33,557 nt of DNA, taken from contig JANQJV010000081.1 in NCBI GenBank assembly GCA_028281465.1, positions 1 to 33,557 of the forward strand, written 5' to 3'. Shown piece after piece: positions 6,818-15,495 of the stretch. Within the stretch, counting starts at the first letter, position 1; every line of letters starts with the position of its first letter. The stretch comes from Azospirillaceae bacterium. Its GTDB lineage: Bacteria > Pseudomonadota > Alphaproteobacteria > Azospirillales > Azospirillaceae. Made by a program: the position numbers and the translations under genes. Below the pieces are notes generated by a model. The model made no database searches. It worked only from the letters and a program-made list of their open reading frames with translations, and was not told the origin of the DNA.

Positions 6818-7612
6818 ATGCCGTCATTTTCCGGGACCCAACTCACCTGCCTAAGGGGCGATCGCCTCGTCTTCTCGCATCTGTCGTTTTCCTTGGACAG
6901 TGGCGAGGCGTTGATTCTGACCGGACGGAACGGCAGCGGCAAGACCAGTCTGCTGCGGCTTATGGCCGGTCTTGCTCGACCATGGCAGGGCGACCTGCGT
7001 TTCAACGGCCAGGCCATCGCCGAAGACATGGAGTTACACCGGCAACGGCTGCGTTATGTCGGGCATGCGGAGGCGATCAAGCCGGTGTTGACCGCGTCCG
7101 AGAATCTGGCGGTGTGGGCCCATTTGGCGGATGCCGGGCGGTCGGATGCCGGGCGTTTGGGAGCCGTTGATCCGGCTGCGCGGGCGCACGCGGCGTTGGA
7201 TTGGTTCGGCATCGGGCACCTGGCGGATGTGCCTTGCCAGGTCCTCTCCGCTGGGCAGAGACGCCGCGTCGGTTTGGCTCGGCTCCTGGTTACCCCGGCC
7301 CCGCTATGGCTGCTCGACGAGCCGACCACGGCGCTGGACCGTACTGCGGTCGGTCTCCTGAACCAGGTGATCGCCGATCATAGGGCGCGCGGCGGTTTGG
7401 TGGTGCTATCGACCCACGCGGATTGGCCAATCCCGAACGGCATTGCCTTGTCGTTGGACGACTTCGCCGGCTTGGGGCCGATTGTGGTGGACGGTGACGA
7501 CGACGAAGCTGGCGCCAACGACGCGCCGGGCGAGGTCGGAACGGACCACGATGGGGCCGGCGGGGCCCCGCCCCAGGCGCAGGCCCGCGTAGATCCGGAG
7601 CATCGGCCATGA
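6818..7612 (+). CDS. ccmA: heme exporter ATP-binding protein CcmA
   Basis: A 264-residue ABC ATPase that powers the CcmABCD complex, which releases heme-loaded CcmE in cytochrome c maturation. Walker A is GRNGSGKTS near residue 38, the signature is LSAGQRRRVGLARL, and Walker B is PLWLLDEPTTALD; HAEAIKPVLTASENL is characteristic of CcmA. The ATG at 6818 is preferred over a GTG two codons upstream. The last roughly 40 residues (DGDDDEAGANDAPG ... PPQAQARVDP) form an acidic, Pro/Ala-rich tail beyond the usual CcmA length. The stop overlaps the ccmB start (ATGA), indicating translational coupling. Confidence 0.92.
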   Translation: MPSFSGTQLTCLRGDRLVFSHLSFSLDSGEALILTGRNGSGKTSLLRLMAGLARPWQGDLRFNGQAIAEDMELHRQRLRYVGHAEAIKPVLTASENLAVWAHLADAGRSDAGRLGAVDPAARAHAALDWFGIGHLADVPCQVLSAGQRRRVGLARLLVTPAPLWLLDEPTTALDRTAVGLLNQVIADHRARGGLVVLSTHADWPIPNGIALSLDDFAGLGPIVVDGDDDEAGANDAPGEVGTDHDGAGGAPPQAQARVDPEHRP

Positions 7613-8271
7613 TCGCATTTCTGCGTCTGGTTCGGCGGGATCTGCGGCTGGCCTTTCGTCAAGGGTCCGATGCCACCACCGCATTGGTGTTCTTTGTTCT
7701 GACTGTGGTGATTTTTCCGTTTGGTGTGGGTCCGGAGCCGAACATTCTGGCCCGTATCGCCCCGGGCATCCTATGGGTCGCGGCCTTGTTGGCGGCCCTG
7801 CTGTCGCTGGACCGGCTGTTCCAGGCTGACCAGGACGACGGAAGCCTGGACCAGCTTGCGCTGAGTGGGCCGCCGCTGGAGATCGTGGTGCTGGCAAAGG
7901 CCGCCGCGCATTGGCTCATGAGCGGCCTGCCGCTGATTGTCGCGGCGCCGGTGCTGGCCGTCTTGCTGCAGATGCGCGACGGCTTCGACACGCTGCTGCT
8001 TTCGCTGCTCGCCGGTACGCCGCTGCTGAGCCTGATCGGCACGATCGGCGCGGCGCTGACACTGGGGGCGCGGCGGGGTGGCGTACTGATCTCTCTCTTG
8101 ATCCTGCCTTTGTACATCCCGGTGCTGATTTTTGGCGCCGGGGCGATCGATGTCGCACTTGCTGGCCTGTCGCCGCGGCCACATCTGCTGTTCCTGGCCG
8201 GTATGTTGGCGGCTGCCCTGCCGCTGGCGCCTGTTGCCGCGGCGGCCGCCCTGCGCCAGGCCTTGGAGTGA
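7609..8271 (+). CDS. ccmB: heme exporter permease CcmB
   Basis: A 220-residue inner-membrane protein with six hydrophobic segments. FLRLVRRDLRLAFRQGSDA at the start, GILWVAALLAALLSLDRLF and DDGSLDQLALSGPPLEIVVL are strongly conserved in CcmB. It pairs with CcmA, whose stop codon it overlaps by four bases. The usual next genes ccmC, ccmD, ccmE and ccmF do not follow; a flavin-binding-fold gene does, so the rest of the cytochrome c maturation set must be elsewhere. Confidence 0.92.
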   Translation: MIAFLRLVRRDLRLAFRQGSDATTALVFFVLTVVIFPFGVGPEPNILARIAPGILWVAALLAALLSLDRLFQADQDDGSLDQLALSGPPLEIVVLAKAAAHWLMSGLPLIVAAPVLAVLLQMRDGFDTLLLSLLAGTPLLSLIGTIGAALTLGARRGGVLISLLILPLYIPVLIFGAGAIDVALAGLSPRPHLLFLAGMLAAALPLAPVAAAAALRQALE

Positions 8272-8283
8272 GACCAAGGGACC

Positions 8284-8898
8284 ATGATGCATACGATCAC
8301 AACCTTGGCCCACCTCGATGCCTTGTACGGGCGGCCGAACGACGCGTCTGTGGTCAAGGAGGTCGACCGGGTCACGCCGGACTACGCCGCCCTGATCAAA
8401 GCCTCGCCTTTCTGCGCCTTGGCGACGGTGGGACCGGAGGGGTTGGACTGTTCGCCACGCGGCGATAGCGGAGACGTTGTGCGGATTGCCGATGAGCGTA
8501 CGCTCCTGTTGCCGGATCGTCGCGGCAACAATCGAACGGATTCACTGCGGAATGTCGTCCGCGACCCACGGCTGGCGTTGCTGTTTCTGATCCCGGGGTC
8601 TGGCACCACGTTGCGCGTCAATGGGCGTGGCCGCGTGTCGATCGATCCGGCTCTGCTGGAGGCGTTCGCCATCGACGGGCAGGCACCGCGCAGTGTGCTC
8701 GAGATTGCCGTCGAGCGCGTCTATTTCCAGTGCGCCCGTGCGATCGTTCGTTCTGGCTTGTGGGTCCCGGACCGGTACGTTCGTCCAGGGGATCTTCCTA
8801 CTCCGGGCCAGATTTTGGCGGCGTGCAGTGACGGTCAGGTCGGAGGTGAGGCGTACGATCGGGCTTGGCCGGAACGGGCCCGGCGATCGCTCTGGTGA
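8284..8898 (+). CDS. pyridoxamine 5'-phosphate oxidase-fold protein
   Basis: A 204-residue protein of the split-barrel flavin-binding superfamily (MSMEG_1061-like subgroup). Recognisable segments are FCALATVGPEGLDCSPRGD, LLLPDRRGNNRTDSLRNV, DPRLALLFLIPGSGTTLRVNG and VYFQCARAIVRSGLW. The R-GNN-DS-RN block is typical of FMN-binding members of this subgroup, which are annotated as putative flavin-nucleotide-binding proteins; the substrate is unknown. Two tandem ATG codons occur (8284 and 8287); AAGGGA at 8276-8281 fits the second better. The gene follows ccmB by 12 bp and may be cotranscribed with it. Confidence 0.82.
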   Translation: MMHTITTLAHLDALYGRPNDASVVKEVDRVTPDYAALIKASPFCALATVGPEGLDCSPRGDSGDVVRIADERTLLLPDRRGNNRTDSLRNVVRDPRLALLFLIPGSGTTLRVNGRGRVSIDPALLEAFAIDGQAPRSVLEIAVERVYFQCARAIVRSGLWVPDRYVRPGDLPTPGQILAACSDGQVGGEAYDRAWPERARRSLW

Positions 8899-9113
8899 GG
8901 TACGGCGCTGGGGACCACGGGCGGACCGAGTCGAGACGGGTTTCTGCAGATCGGGCTTTGACCGAATGCGGCGATGGCAGTGGCGGATGCGGTCCGAAAC
9001 CGGCATAAATATGTATGGCGTGCCGGCGACAAGGGGTCTCTCGGCTTGTTTCGACCGTTTCCCGCGTGCAAACTCGTGTTGCTCTGCAAACGGCCCGAAC
9101 AAAGTGACCCCGC

Positions 9114-9806
9114 ATGTCCAAATCGGTGGAACAAACAAAAGTCACCCTCGATGTCCTCAGATCGCAGTCGCTCACCAATGTGGTGCGGTCCGAGGTCGAG
9201 GGTTTGATCCTGAACGGGGAATTGGCACCGGGTGACCATGTCAGCGAGATCGGCTTGGCCAACCGGTTGCAAGTCAGCCGTGGGCCGGTGCGGGAGGCCT
9301 GTCGCGCCCTGGCAGGGGCCGGGCTCTTGGAGTACCGGGTCAATCGCGGGTTCTTTGTGCGCAAGCTGAGCATGGCGGAGATTGCCGATGTCTATGACGT
9401 TCGGGCGTGTCTTGCCCGCCTGGCTGGTCAGACCTTGGCGCAGCGCATCGGCGATGACGAGGTGGCCCATCTGGCTGCGCTGATCGATGGCATGGACGAG
9501 GCCAACGCAACCCGCGATGTGACGCGATTCTACGAATTCAATATGGAGTTCCATAATCGGCTGATTGAATTCACCAAAAATGGCAAATTGCTTCGTATTC
9601 ACAATGATCTAATGAAAGAATTACATGTCTATCGGCGGCGTGGTTTGGTTGCGGGGCATGACACCGAACAATCCAACCGGGAACACCGATCGATTCTGGA
9701 AGCGATCAAGGCGCGCGACGCGGAGCGGGCCGGATCGGCTATGGAGCACCATGTGCTTCAAGGCAAGGCGCGCTTTCTAGCGGCAACGGCTGGAGACGCG
9801 GCCTGA
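9114..9806 (+). CDS. GntR-family regulator, FCD (FadR-like) type
   Basis: A 230-residue DNA-binding regulator. Residues about 18-85 form a GntR winged helix: VVRSEVEGLILNGELAPGDHVSE, LANRLQVSRGPVREACRAL and AGLLEYRVNRGFFVRKLS. The rest is an all-helical FCD ligand domain with MAEIADVYDVRACLARLA, FNMEFHNRLIEF (metal/ligand His region), and SNREHRSILEAIKARDAERA. Such regulators sense organic or amino acids and usually control neighbouring catabolic genes. The best target nearby is the carbamoyl-hydrolase-type gene starting at 10250. The 215 bp upstream (8899-9113) show no other gene and probably hold the promoter. Confidence 0.9.
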   Translation: MSKSVEQTKVTLDVLRSQSLTNVVRSEVEGLILNGELAPGDHVSEIGLANRLQVSRGPVREACRALAGAGLLEYRVNRGFFVRKLSMAEIADVYDVRACLARLAGQTLAQRIGDDEVAHLAALIDGMDEANATRDVTRFYEFNMEFHNRLIEFTKNGKLLRIHNDLMKELHVYRRRGLVAGHDTEQSNREHRSILEAIKARDAERAGSAMEHHVLQGKARFLAATAGDAA

Positions 9807-9829
9807 TCTTTGGAGGTGGGGTACGCATC

Positions 9830-10060
9830 ATGTCGATGGCGTACGATAACGATGTCCATCTCTGGTCACGGGGGTTGGCGTCCCGATTGCGCCAGGGCTT
9901 TGACGCGCTCGACCTGGCACAGGTGGCGGACCAGGTTGAGGACATGGGCAATTCCGGACGCCGGACCTTGGGGTCCCGTTTGGGGATGCTGGTTGGTGAC
10001 GGTGCGCACCCCGTGCAAAGCGATGTGCTAGCTTCCGGCCCGAAACTCGGGAAAGAATAA
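9830..10060 (+). pseudogene. truncated DUF29-family protein
   Basis: A 76-residue frame starts at an ATG preceded by GGAGGTGGGG. MAYDNDVHLWSRGLASRLRQ followed by DALDLAQVADQVEDMGNSGRRTLGSRLGMLV matches the N-terminal half of DUF29 proteins (YD-D---W---QA-LLR, FDALD-ENLAEEIEDMG-SERR-L-SRL--LL). Full-length members are about 140-150 residues; here family similarity stops after LGMLVGD and the frame ends 24 residues later. The missing half is not found in other frames downstream. It is a truncated, likely non-functional gene. Confidence 0.7.
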
Positions 10061-10249
10061 CCCGGCCGTCTTGGCCGATGCCCTGCCGACCGCTTGGAGC
10101 GCGGGGTAAGCTCTGGCCTTATGCGCTGGAGCGTTTGGGCGACGGCGGGGATTGGCTCGGCTGGGGCAAGACCTGATATCCTCCGTTCCGGTTACGGCAC
10201 AGCAAAAGGGCTGGGCCGGGCGCCTGTGATCGGAATGCGGGAGCGAGGC

Positions 10250-11497
10250 ATGCGTGGGATCGACGCGGAACGGGTGTGGCGCAACATCATGGCCCTGGCG
10301 GCGGTCACGGATCCAGAGCGGCCTTACACGCGGCGCGCTTTTACGGCCCGGTTCCTGGATGGCCGACGCTGGCTGACCGAGCGCTTCGAGGCGGCGGGTC
10401 TTGCTGTCAGCATGGATGTCGCCGGCAACCTGATTGGGCGCTTGCCGGGGCATGACCCGGCGGCGAAACCAATCGTGGTCGGCTCGCACATCGACACGGT
10501 ACCGGACGGCGGCCGGTTCGACGGCATTCTGGGCGTGCTGGCTGGGCTTGAGGTGGTCGAATGCCTGCGCGCTGCCGGCGAGACGCTGCGTCACCCGCTC
10601 GAGGTGATCGATTTCCTGGCCGAGGAACCGTCGGACTACGGCGCGTCGTGCATAGGCAGCCGCGGCATGATCGGCACGCTCGACGCGGCGTCGCTGGCGC
10701 GCGCCAACCCCGACGGGGAGCCGTTGCACGCCGCCATCGCGCGCATGGGCGGTGACCCGACGCAACTCGACCGGCCGTTGCGGCAGCCAGGCGACATCGC
10801 CGCGTCGCTGGAGCTGCACATCGAACAGGGCCGCGTGCTGGAAACCGCTGGTCTGCAGGTCGGTGACGTCATGTCCATTGTCGGCATCGAACGGCATTCT
10901 GTCACCGTCGAGGGACGCGCCGACCATGCTGGCACAACCCCTATGGGCCTGCGCCGCGACGCTCTGGCCGGTAGTGCCCAAGTGATCGCCCGAGCCGAGA
11001 GCCTGGCGCGGGACCTGAACCGAAACGGCGATTACTTCGTCGCGACGGTGGGTCGGCTGGCCGTCACGCCCAATGCAGCCAATGTGGTGCCAGGCCGGGT
11101 GGAGATGACGGTGGAAATCCGCAGCACGCGGGAAGCGGCGTTGGCTGATTTCATGGCTGCGCTCACCGGGTTCGCGGAGCCGGTGTGCGCCGAGCGTGGC
11201 CTGACCTATTCGAGCCACCGCATCAGCCTATTGCCGCCGACGCAATGTGCGCCGGTGGTGCGCGAGGCTGTGGGTGCGGCGGCGGCCGAACTCGGTCTGC
11301 GGTTGACGGCGCTTGCCAGCGGTGCCGGGCACGACACGATCCAGATGGCGCGTCTTGGACCCGCCGGTATGGTCTTCATCCGCTCCGCCGATGGTCGCAG
11401 CCACGCACCGGAAGAATGGAGCAGCCAAGACGATGTGGCCGCCGGCGTGGCGTTGGTGCTCGCGGCCGTGCGCCGGCTCGATCGCGCCTTGCCCTGA
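10250..11497 (+). CDS. Zn-dependent hydrolase, N-carbamoyl-L-amino acid hydrolase / allantoate amidohydrolase type
   Basis: A 415-residue M20-fold amidohydrolase of the HyuC/AllC group, which cleaves carbamoyl or ureido groups from amino-acid-like substrates using two metal ions. Metal-ligand motifs are in place: GSHIDTVPDGGRFDG (H80, D91), FLAEEPSDYGASCIGSR (E125/E126), LELHIEQGRVLE (H190) and GRSHAPEEW (H385). The dimerisation domain shows ERHSVTVEGRADHAGTTPM. I chose the ATG at 10250 because GGGAG lies six bases upstream; an earlier ATG at 10235 has no ribosome-binding site and the frame is open from 10094. The exact substrate (N-carbamoyl amino acid, allantoate, beta-ureidopropionate) is uncertain. 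The GntR gene upstream may regulate it. Confidence 0.88.
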   Translation: MRGIDAERVWRNIMALAAVTDPERPYTRRAFTARFLDGRRWLTERFEAAGLAVSMDVAGNLIGRLPGHDPAAKPIVVGSHIDTVPDGGRFDGILGVLAGLEVVECLRAAGETLRHPLEVIDFLAEEPSDYGASCIGSRGMIGTLDAASLARANPDGEPLHAAIARMGGDPTQLDRPLRQPGDIAASLELHIEQGRVLETAGLQVGDVMSIVGIERHSVTVEGRADHAGTTPMGLRRDALAGSAQVIARAESLARDLNRNGDYFVATVGRLAVTPNAANVVPGRVEMTVEIRSTREAALADFMAALTGFAEPVCAERGLTYSSHRISLLPPTQCAPVVREAVGAAAAELGLRLTALASGAGHDTIQMARLGPAGMVFIRSADGRSHAPEEWSSQDDVAAGVALVLAAVRRLDRALP

Positions 11498-11502
11498 CTG
11501 CA

Positions 11503-11522
11503 GGGCACTGTTGTCGGTGCCC
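11503..11522 (+). terminator. small hairpin after the amidohydrolase gene
   Basis: GGGCAC and GTGCCC form a 6-bp stem with an 8-base loop, beginning six bases after the stop codon. There is no U-rich tail, so intrinsic termination is uncertain. Confidence 0.3.
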
Positions 11523-11622
11523 GTGGCGGTTCCGCAACCGGCTTGCCTGGCGTAAGATGACAAGCGATCGGATTGGGGTGAATGGTCGCAACGACTAGCC
11601 GGACGGCTGGCATGGGGACATC

Positions 11623-13473
11623 ATGTTCCGTTATTTCGAACGTTTGGTCGAACCCTTTCCGGCAGACGGGCCGCAGACGCCACCCGCCGGCCTGTTCGCC
11701 TTCTGTTGGCATCACAGCAAACCGGTGGCGCCGTTTGTCGCGCTCATGGCCCTGTTTTCGGCGCTGATTGGCGTTGGCGAGGCAATGCTCTTCGCGTTTC
11801 TCGGCAGTATCGTCGATTGGCTGACGGAACGCGACCGGGCCACCTTCCTGGCCGAGGAGGGGTGGACACTGGCGACCATGGGCGTGTTCGTGGTGGTTGT
11901 CCTGCCCGGCATCGTCTTGCTGCAGAACTTCGTCGTGCACCAAGGTCTCTTGGGCAATTACCCCATGCTCATCCGCTGGCAGAGCCATCGCCATCTTCTC
12001 GGTCACAGTCTGGCGTTCTTCGCCGAGGAGTTCGCCGGCCGGGTGGCGACCAAGGTGATGCAGACCTCGCTGGCGGTGCGCGAAAGCGTTATGAAGCTGT
12101 TCGACATCCTGGTGTATGTGGTCAGCTTTTTCATCGCCATGGTGTTCGTTGCCGCATCGGCGGATTGGCGCCTGATGATCCCCATGCTGGTCTGGTTGGT
12201 GGTGTACGTGACACTGTTGTGCGTTCTGGTGCCGCGGCTCGGCAGAGTGGCCCAATTGCAGGCCGATGCCCGGGCGGTGATGACCGGTCGTATCGTCGAT
12301 AGCTATACGAACATTTCGCTCGTCAAGCTGTTCTCGCACGCCCACCGCGAGGAGTCGTACGCCCGGGAGGGTATGGACGCGTTTCTGGAAACGGTGTACT
12401 GGCAGATGCGTCTGGCCTCGGTGCTGAGCGCCACCCTGTACTGGGCGAACAGCCTGCTCGCCTTCGCGGTCGCGGCGATGGCCATCGCGTTCTGGCTGGA
12501 GGCCGCCATCAGCCTGGGCGCCATTGCGGTCTCGGTCGGGCTGGCGCTGCGGCTGAACGGCATGTCCTATTGGATTATGTTCGAACTGTCGACATTGTTC
12601 GAAAACATTGGCACGGTCGAGGATGGCCAGCGGTTGTTGGCGCGCCGTCACGGCGTGGTTGACCGGCCGGCCGCGGGAACGCTGGCCGTCCCCGAAGGCC
12701 GGGTTGCGTTCGAGTCCATCCGTTTCCACTACGGCAAGCACGGGGGGCTGATCGAAGACTTGAGCCTCACGATTCAGCCTGGGCAGAAGCTGGGCCTGGT
12801 CGGACGGTCCGGGGCCGGCAAATCGACCCTGCTGAACCTGCTTTTGCGTCTGCACGACCTGGAGGGCGGTGTGATCCGCGTCGACGGCCAGGATGTTTCC
12901 GCGGTCAGCCAGGAGTCGTTGCGCGCGCAGATCGGGGTGGTAACGCAGGACACATCGCTTTTGCACCGCTCGATCCGTGAGAACATCGCCTACGGCCGTC
13001 CGGATGCCACCGAAGCGGAGATCGTAGAAGCGGCACGGCGCGCCCGGGCGGATGAGTTCATTGCCGACCTGGTCGATGCCCAAGGGCATGTCGCCTACGA
13101 GGCTCAGGTCGGAGAACGCGGTGTCAAACTCTCCGGCGGGCAGCGCCAGCGCATTGCTATTGCACGCGTGTTTCTCAAGGACGCGCCGATCCTGCTGCTG
13201 GACGAGGCGACCTCGGCCCTGGACTCCGAAGTCGAGGCGGCGATCCAGGACAGCTTGTACGATCTCATGCGTGGCAAGACCGTGATTGTGATCGCGCACC
13301 GCCTGTCCACCATTGCCGCGCTCGATCGCCTGGTGGTGATGGACCAAGGCAGCATTGTGGAAGACGGTAGCCACGAGCAGCTTCTAGCCCTCGGCGGCCT
13401 GTATGCCCGGCTTTGGCAACGCCAGTCCGGTGGGTTCCTCGATGACGGTCTGCGTGATCAGGCTGCCGCATGA
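11623..13473 (+). CDS. ABC half-exporter (fused membrane and ATPase domains)
   Basis: A 616-residue ABC exporter subunit of the MsbA/multidrug type, acting as a dimer in the inner membrane. Residues 1 to about 330 carry six membrane helices (ABC_membrane fold). The ATPase domain has Walker A GLVGRSGAGKSTLLNLLLRL at about 391, Q-loop VVTQDTSLLHRSIRENIAYG, signature VKLSGGQRQRIAIARVFLKD at about 503, Walker B PILLLDEATSALDSE and the switch IVIAHRLSTIAALDR. The ATG at 11623 follows GGGGACATC. A lipid, peptide or drug could be the cargo; the sequence does not say. It is convergent with the next gene, 21 bp away. Confidence 0.9.
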   Translation: MFRYFERLVEPFPADGPQTPPAGLFAFCWHHSKPVAPFVALMALFSALIGVGEAMLFAFLGSIVDWLTERDRATFLAEEGWTLATMGVFVVVVLPGIVLLQNFVVHQGLLGNYPMLIRWQSHRHLLGHSLAFFAEEFAGRVATKVMQTSLAVRESVMKLFDILVYVVSFFIAMVFVAASADWRLMIPMLVWLVVYVTLLCVLVPRLGRVAQLQADARAVMTGRIVDSYTNISLVKLFSHAHREESYAREGMDAFLETVYWQMRLASVLSATLYWANSLLAFAVAAMAIAFWLEAAISLGAIAVSVGLALRLNGMSYWIMFELSTLFENIGTVEDGQRLLARRHGVVDRPAAGTLAVPEGRVAFESIRFHYGKHGGLIEDLSLTIQPGQKLGLVGRSGAGKSTLLNLLLRLHDLEGGVIRVDGQDVSAVSQESLRAQIGVVTQDTSLLHRSIRENIAYGRPDATEAEIVEAARRARADEFIADLVDAQGHVAYEAQVGERGVKLSGGQRQRIAIARVFLKDAPILLLDEATSALDSEVEAAIQDSLYDLMRGKTVIVIAHRLSTIAALDRLVVMDQGSIVEDGSHEQLLALGGLYARLWQRQSGGFLDDGLRDQAAA

Positions 13474-13494
13474 CAGCAGGCTGCACTGCCGATT

Positions 13495-15306
13495 TCATTG
13501 ACGGCAGGCGCGGCGTAAGGACTGGATCGGGCGGGCAGACCCCTGCAGCGGCAGCCGGGTTGTATGCGGGCCGGCGGCGATGGTCACTTCGGTGCCGGCG
13601 GCCAGCCGATCCAGCAGGAGAGCAGTGTTGCCGACCTGAGCGACCAGGTCATGGCTGGCTTCCAGGACCTGGTCGAGTCGGCGCGCCGGTAAGGTTTCGC
13701 GGATGCCGTCGATCGTGATTGTCACTGCGACGGTCGTCGGGGGGGTGGTCTTGACGTCGGCCGACGGCTGCCATTCCGGCACATCCATGACAACGGTGAT
13801 GTCGGGCCGTGTTGTCAGGCAGGTGAGAAGCAGGCCCGAGTACTTGTATTCACCGTCGCGCACCAAGCCGGCGCGCAGCCCATCGGCCATCCAGCGGTAC
13901 GGGAGGCGGCCGTCGGACGCGGTTGGCGTGTTCACCGGAACCGGTACCTCGGTCACGATCGGGCCAACCGGCGCAGGCACGGCCGGGGTGCGGATCGATG
14001 CCGGGGCCGGCGTTTCGTTCGATTGGTTCACTAGCGGTTGGTTCCCATCGGTGGGTGCTGCTTCGGCGGCGGCCGTTTCCCTTGGCACGGCATTGGCGGG
14101 AGGCTCCCGCACCAGGAGTGCGGCCGTGTCCGTTCGAGTCAAACCATCCGGTCCCGTTGCGTCCGGTCCGTGTGCCAGTGCCGGTTCGGTCATTGCCTCA
14201 TCCGTCGCTGGTTCGGTGCCGGGTGGGGTCACGGCCACTGCCCCAATGGTTGGCAAGTCGGGTGCCACTCTGGCCGCTTCGGCACCGGCGTTAAGCCCGT
14301 TCGGCCCCGGGGTGCTCGACGCTTCGCTGGGTTTGCGCTTGGGCGCTGGCGGCGTGCGGACCAGGGAGAGCGCGGCGTTGACGCCGGGTTTCTGGCGAGG
14401 TGTCGGCACGTCGGTGACCAGGGCGGCTGGCTCCCGCAGGGCTTGATCGAGAATGGACGGCACGTCGGACACGGTTGGCGTGCGAGGCGCGTCGCCATTG
14501 CGCAGGTCGCGCGGCTCCGACGACAACGGCTTGGCTGCAGCCACGACCGCCGCCGTGGCCTCTGTTGCCCCGTCAGCGTTGGCGCGTGTTGCCGCCAGGT
14601 CGACCGGGGTTTCCCCCGGTTTGCCGCGCGGCCGGGGCACGTCGGCCTCAGCCATCCGTGTCTGCGGTGCGGCGCGATCGGGCTCGGTGGGGCCGGGTTT
14701 CGGAGCCGGTGTCGGTAGGTCGGTCGGTGAGGTGGGAGCGTCCTCAGTCGGGTTTGAGGACGGGGGGGGTGGTGGCAATGTGGCCAGTCGAACGGTTTGC
14801 CGGCCGCGCGGTGCACTGCCGCGCCGGGCGATCGACACGTCCGGCCGGGCGTCGGGGCAGCGCTCGATCAAGCTGGTCAGGGCCTGTCGATTGGGTGCCA
14901 ATGGGAATGTCTGGATGTCTTCCAGGACAGTGCGGCCGCTGCGCCTCCGGTCGGGCACGATGGCCATCAGCGTCAGCTCACGGCTGTCCAACAGCTTACC
15001 GACGACCAGGGCGCTCAGCCGTTCAATGACGATGGCACCAACACGCCGTGGGGCGTCGTAGAAATAGGGCCCCTCGCCGTCAATGCGGAGCGCCAGGACT
15101 GGGCGTTGACGGTTCGGCGCCACCCGTCCGGGCCCGTCATAGCGCAAGGCGAGACCGCCGACCGCACGACAGGACAAGGCCAGGGCCCTGCCCTCCGATC
15201 GCAGCACCACGGGGGCGTCCAAGTCGACCTGGGCGGCGGCGGACCCGGTTAGCCCACAAATCAGGGCGATGGTGGCACAAAGGGAAGGGCGGTTGGGTCG
15301 TGGCAT
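13495..15306 (-). CDS. exported protein with two similar end domains and a Pro/Ala-rich linker
   Basis: A 603-residue protein of unknown function starting at the ATG at 15306, chosen because a signal peptide follows directly (PSLCATIALICGLTGSAAAQ). The N-terminal domain (about 25-160) reads VVLRSEGRALALSCRAVGG, LTLMAIVPDRRRS and LAPNRQALTSLIERC. The C-terminal domain (about 480-603) reads EYKYSGLLLTCLTTRPDIT, ITIDGIRETLPARR and LPLQGSARPIQSLRRAC. Both have strand-rich sequence and end in a similar (L-PL/LAP)---IxSL-R-C block, suggesting an internal duplication. Between them lie about 300 residues rich in Pro, Ala, Thr and Glu with repeated motifs such as VPRPRGKPGE, VPTPRQKPGV and LPTPAPKPGP. 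A periplasmic, wall-spanning or envelope role is plausible but inferred. It is transcribed divergently from the next gene. Confidence 0.75.
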   Translation of the reverse strand: MPRPNRPSLCATIALICGLTGSAAAQVDLDAPVVLRSEGRALALSCRAVGGLALRYDGPGRVAPNRQRPVLALRIDGEGPYFYDAPRRVGAIVIERLSALVVGKLLDSRELTLMAIVPDRRRSGRTVLEDIQTFPLAPNRQALTSLIERCPDARPDVSIARRGSAPRGRQTVRLATLPPPPPSSNPTEDAPTSPTDLPTPAPKPGPTEPDRAAPQTRMAEADVPRPRGKPGETPVDLAATRANADGATEATAAVVAAAKPLSSEPRDLRNGDAPRTPTVSDVPSILDQALREPAALVTDVPTPRQKPGVNAALSLVRTPPAPKRKPSEASSTPGPNGLNAGAEAARVAPDLPTIGAVAVTPPGTEPATDEAMTEPALAHGPDATGPDGLTRTDTAALLVREPPANAVPRETAAAEAAPTDGNQPLVNQSNETPAPASIRTPAVPAPVGPIVTEVPVPVNTPTASDGRLPYRWMADGLRAGLVRDGEYKYSGLLLTCLTTRPDITVVMDVPEWQPSADVKTTPPTTVAVTITIDGIRETLPARRLDQVLEASHDLVAQVGNTALLLDRLAAGTEVTIAAGPHTTRLPLQGSARPIQSLRRACRQ

Positions 15307-15495
15307 GTTGGCGGCAGCGGTTTCGGAGTAAACAGACCCAAGAGTATCACTGGTCCGGGCTGTCCCGTCCATTGGGCCCTTCGCCGCTGATCCGCAAAAA
15401 CCGCGTGCCGTGGTACGGTTTTAATTAGAAAGCCGCTGATCAGCTGTGATAAATGCTGCGCGCAACGGCGCGACGACAAGAGACGAGGCGGTGCC
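15307..15495. promoter_or_regulatory. divergent intergenic region with GCTGATCAGC palindrome
   Basis: These 189 bp separate two divergently transcribed exported-protein genes and must carry both promoters. A perfect 10-bp palindrome GCTGATCAGC lies at 15435-15444, next to an AT-richer segment TTTTAATTAG. No consensus promoter can be assigned safely. Confidence 0.35.

Noticed and set aside
7126-7155. 15-bp near repeat inside ccmA
   Set aside because: It encodes an in-frame repeat ADAGR-SDAGR in a loop of CcmA; ordinary coding variation.
10028-11218. 396-residue minus-strand open frame across the amidohydrolase gene
   Set aside because: Antisense shadow of a gene with complete metal-binding motifs; no recognisable domain of its own.
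11206-13374. 722-residue minus-strand open frame across the ABC exporter
   Set aside because: It lies antisense to a clear ABC exporter with all motifs and is His/Gln/Arg-rich, the usual shadow of high-GC third positions.
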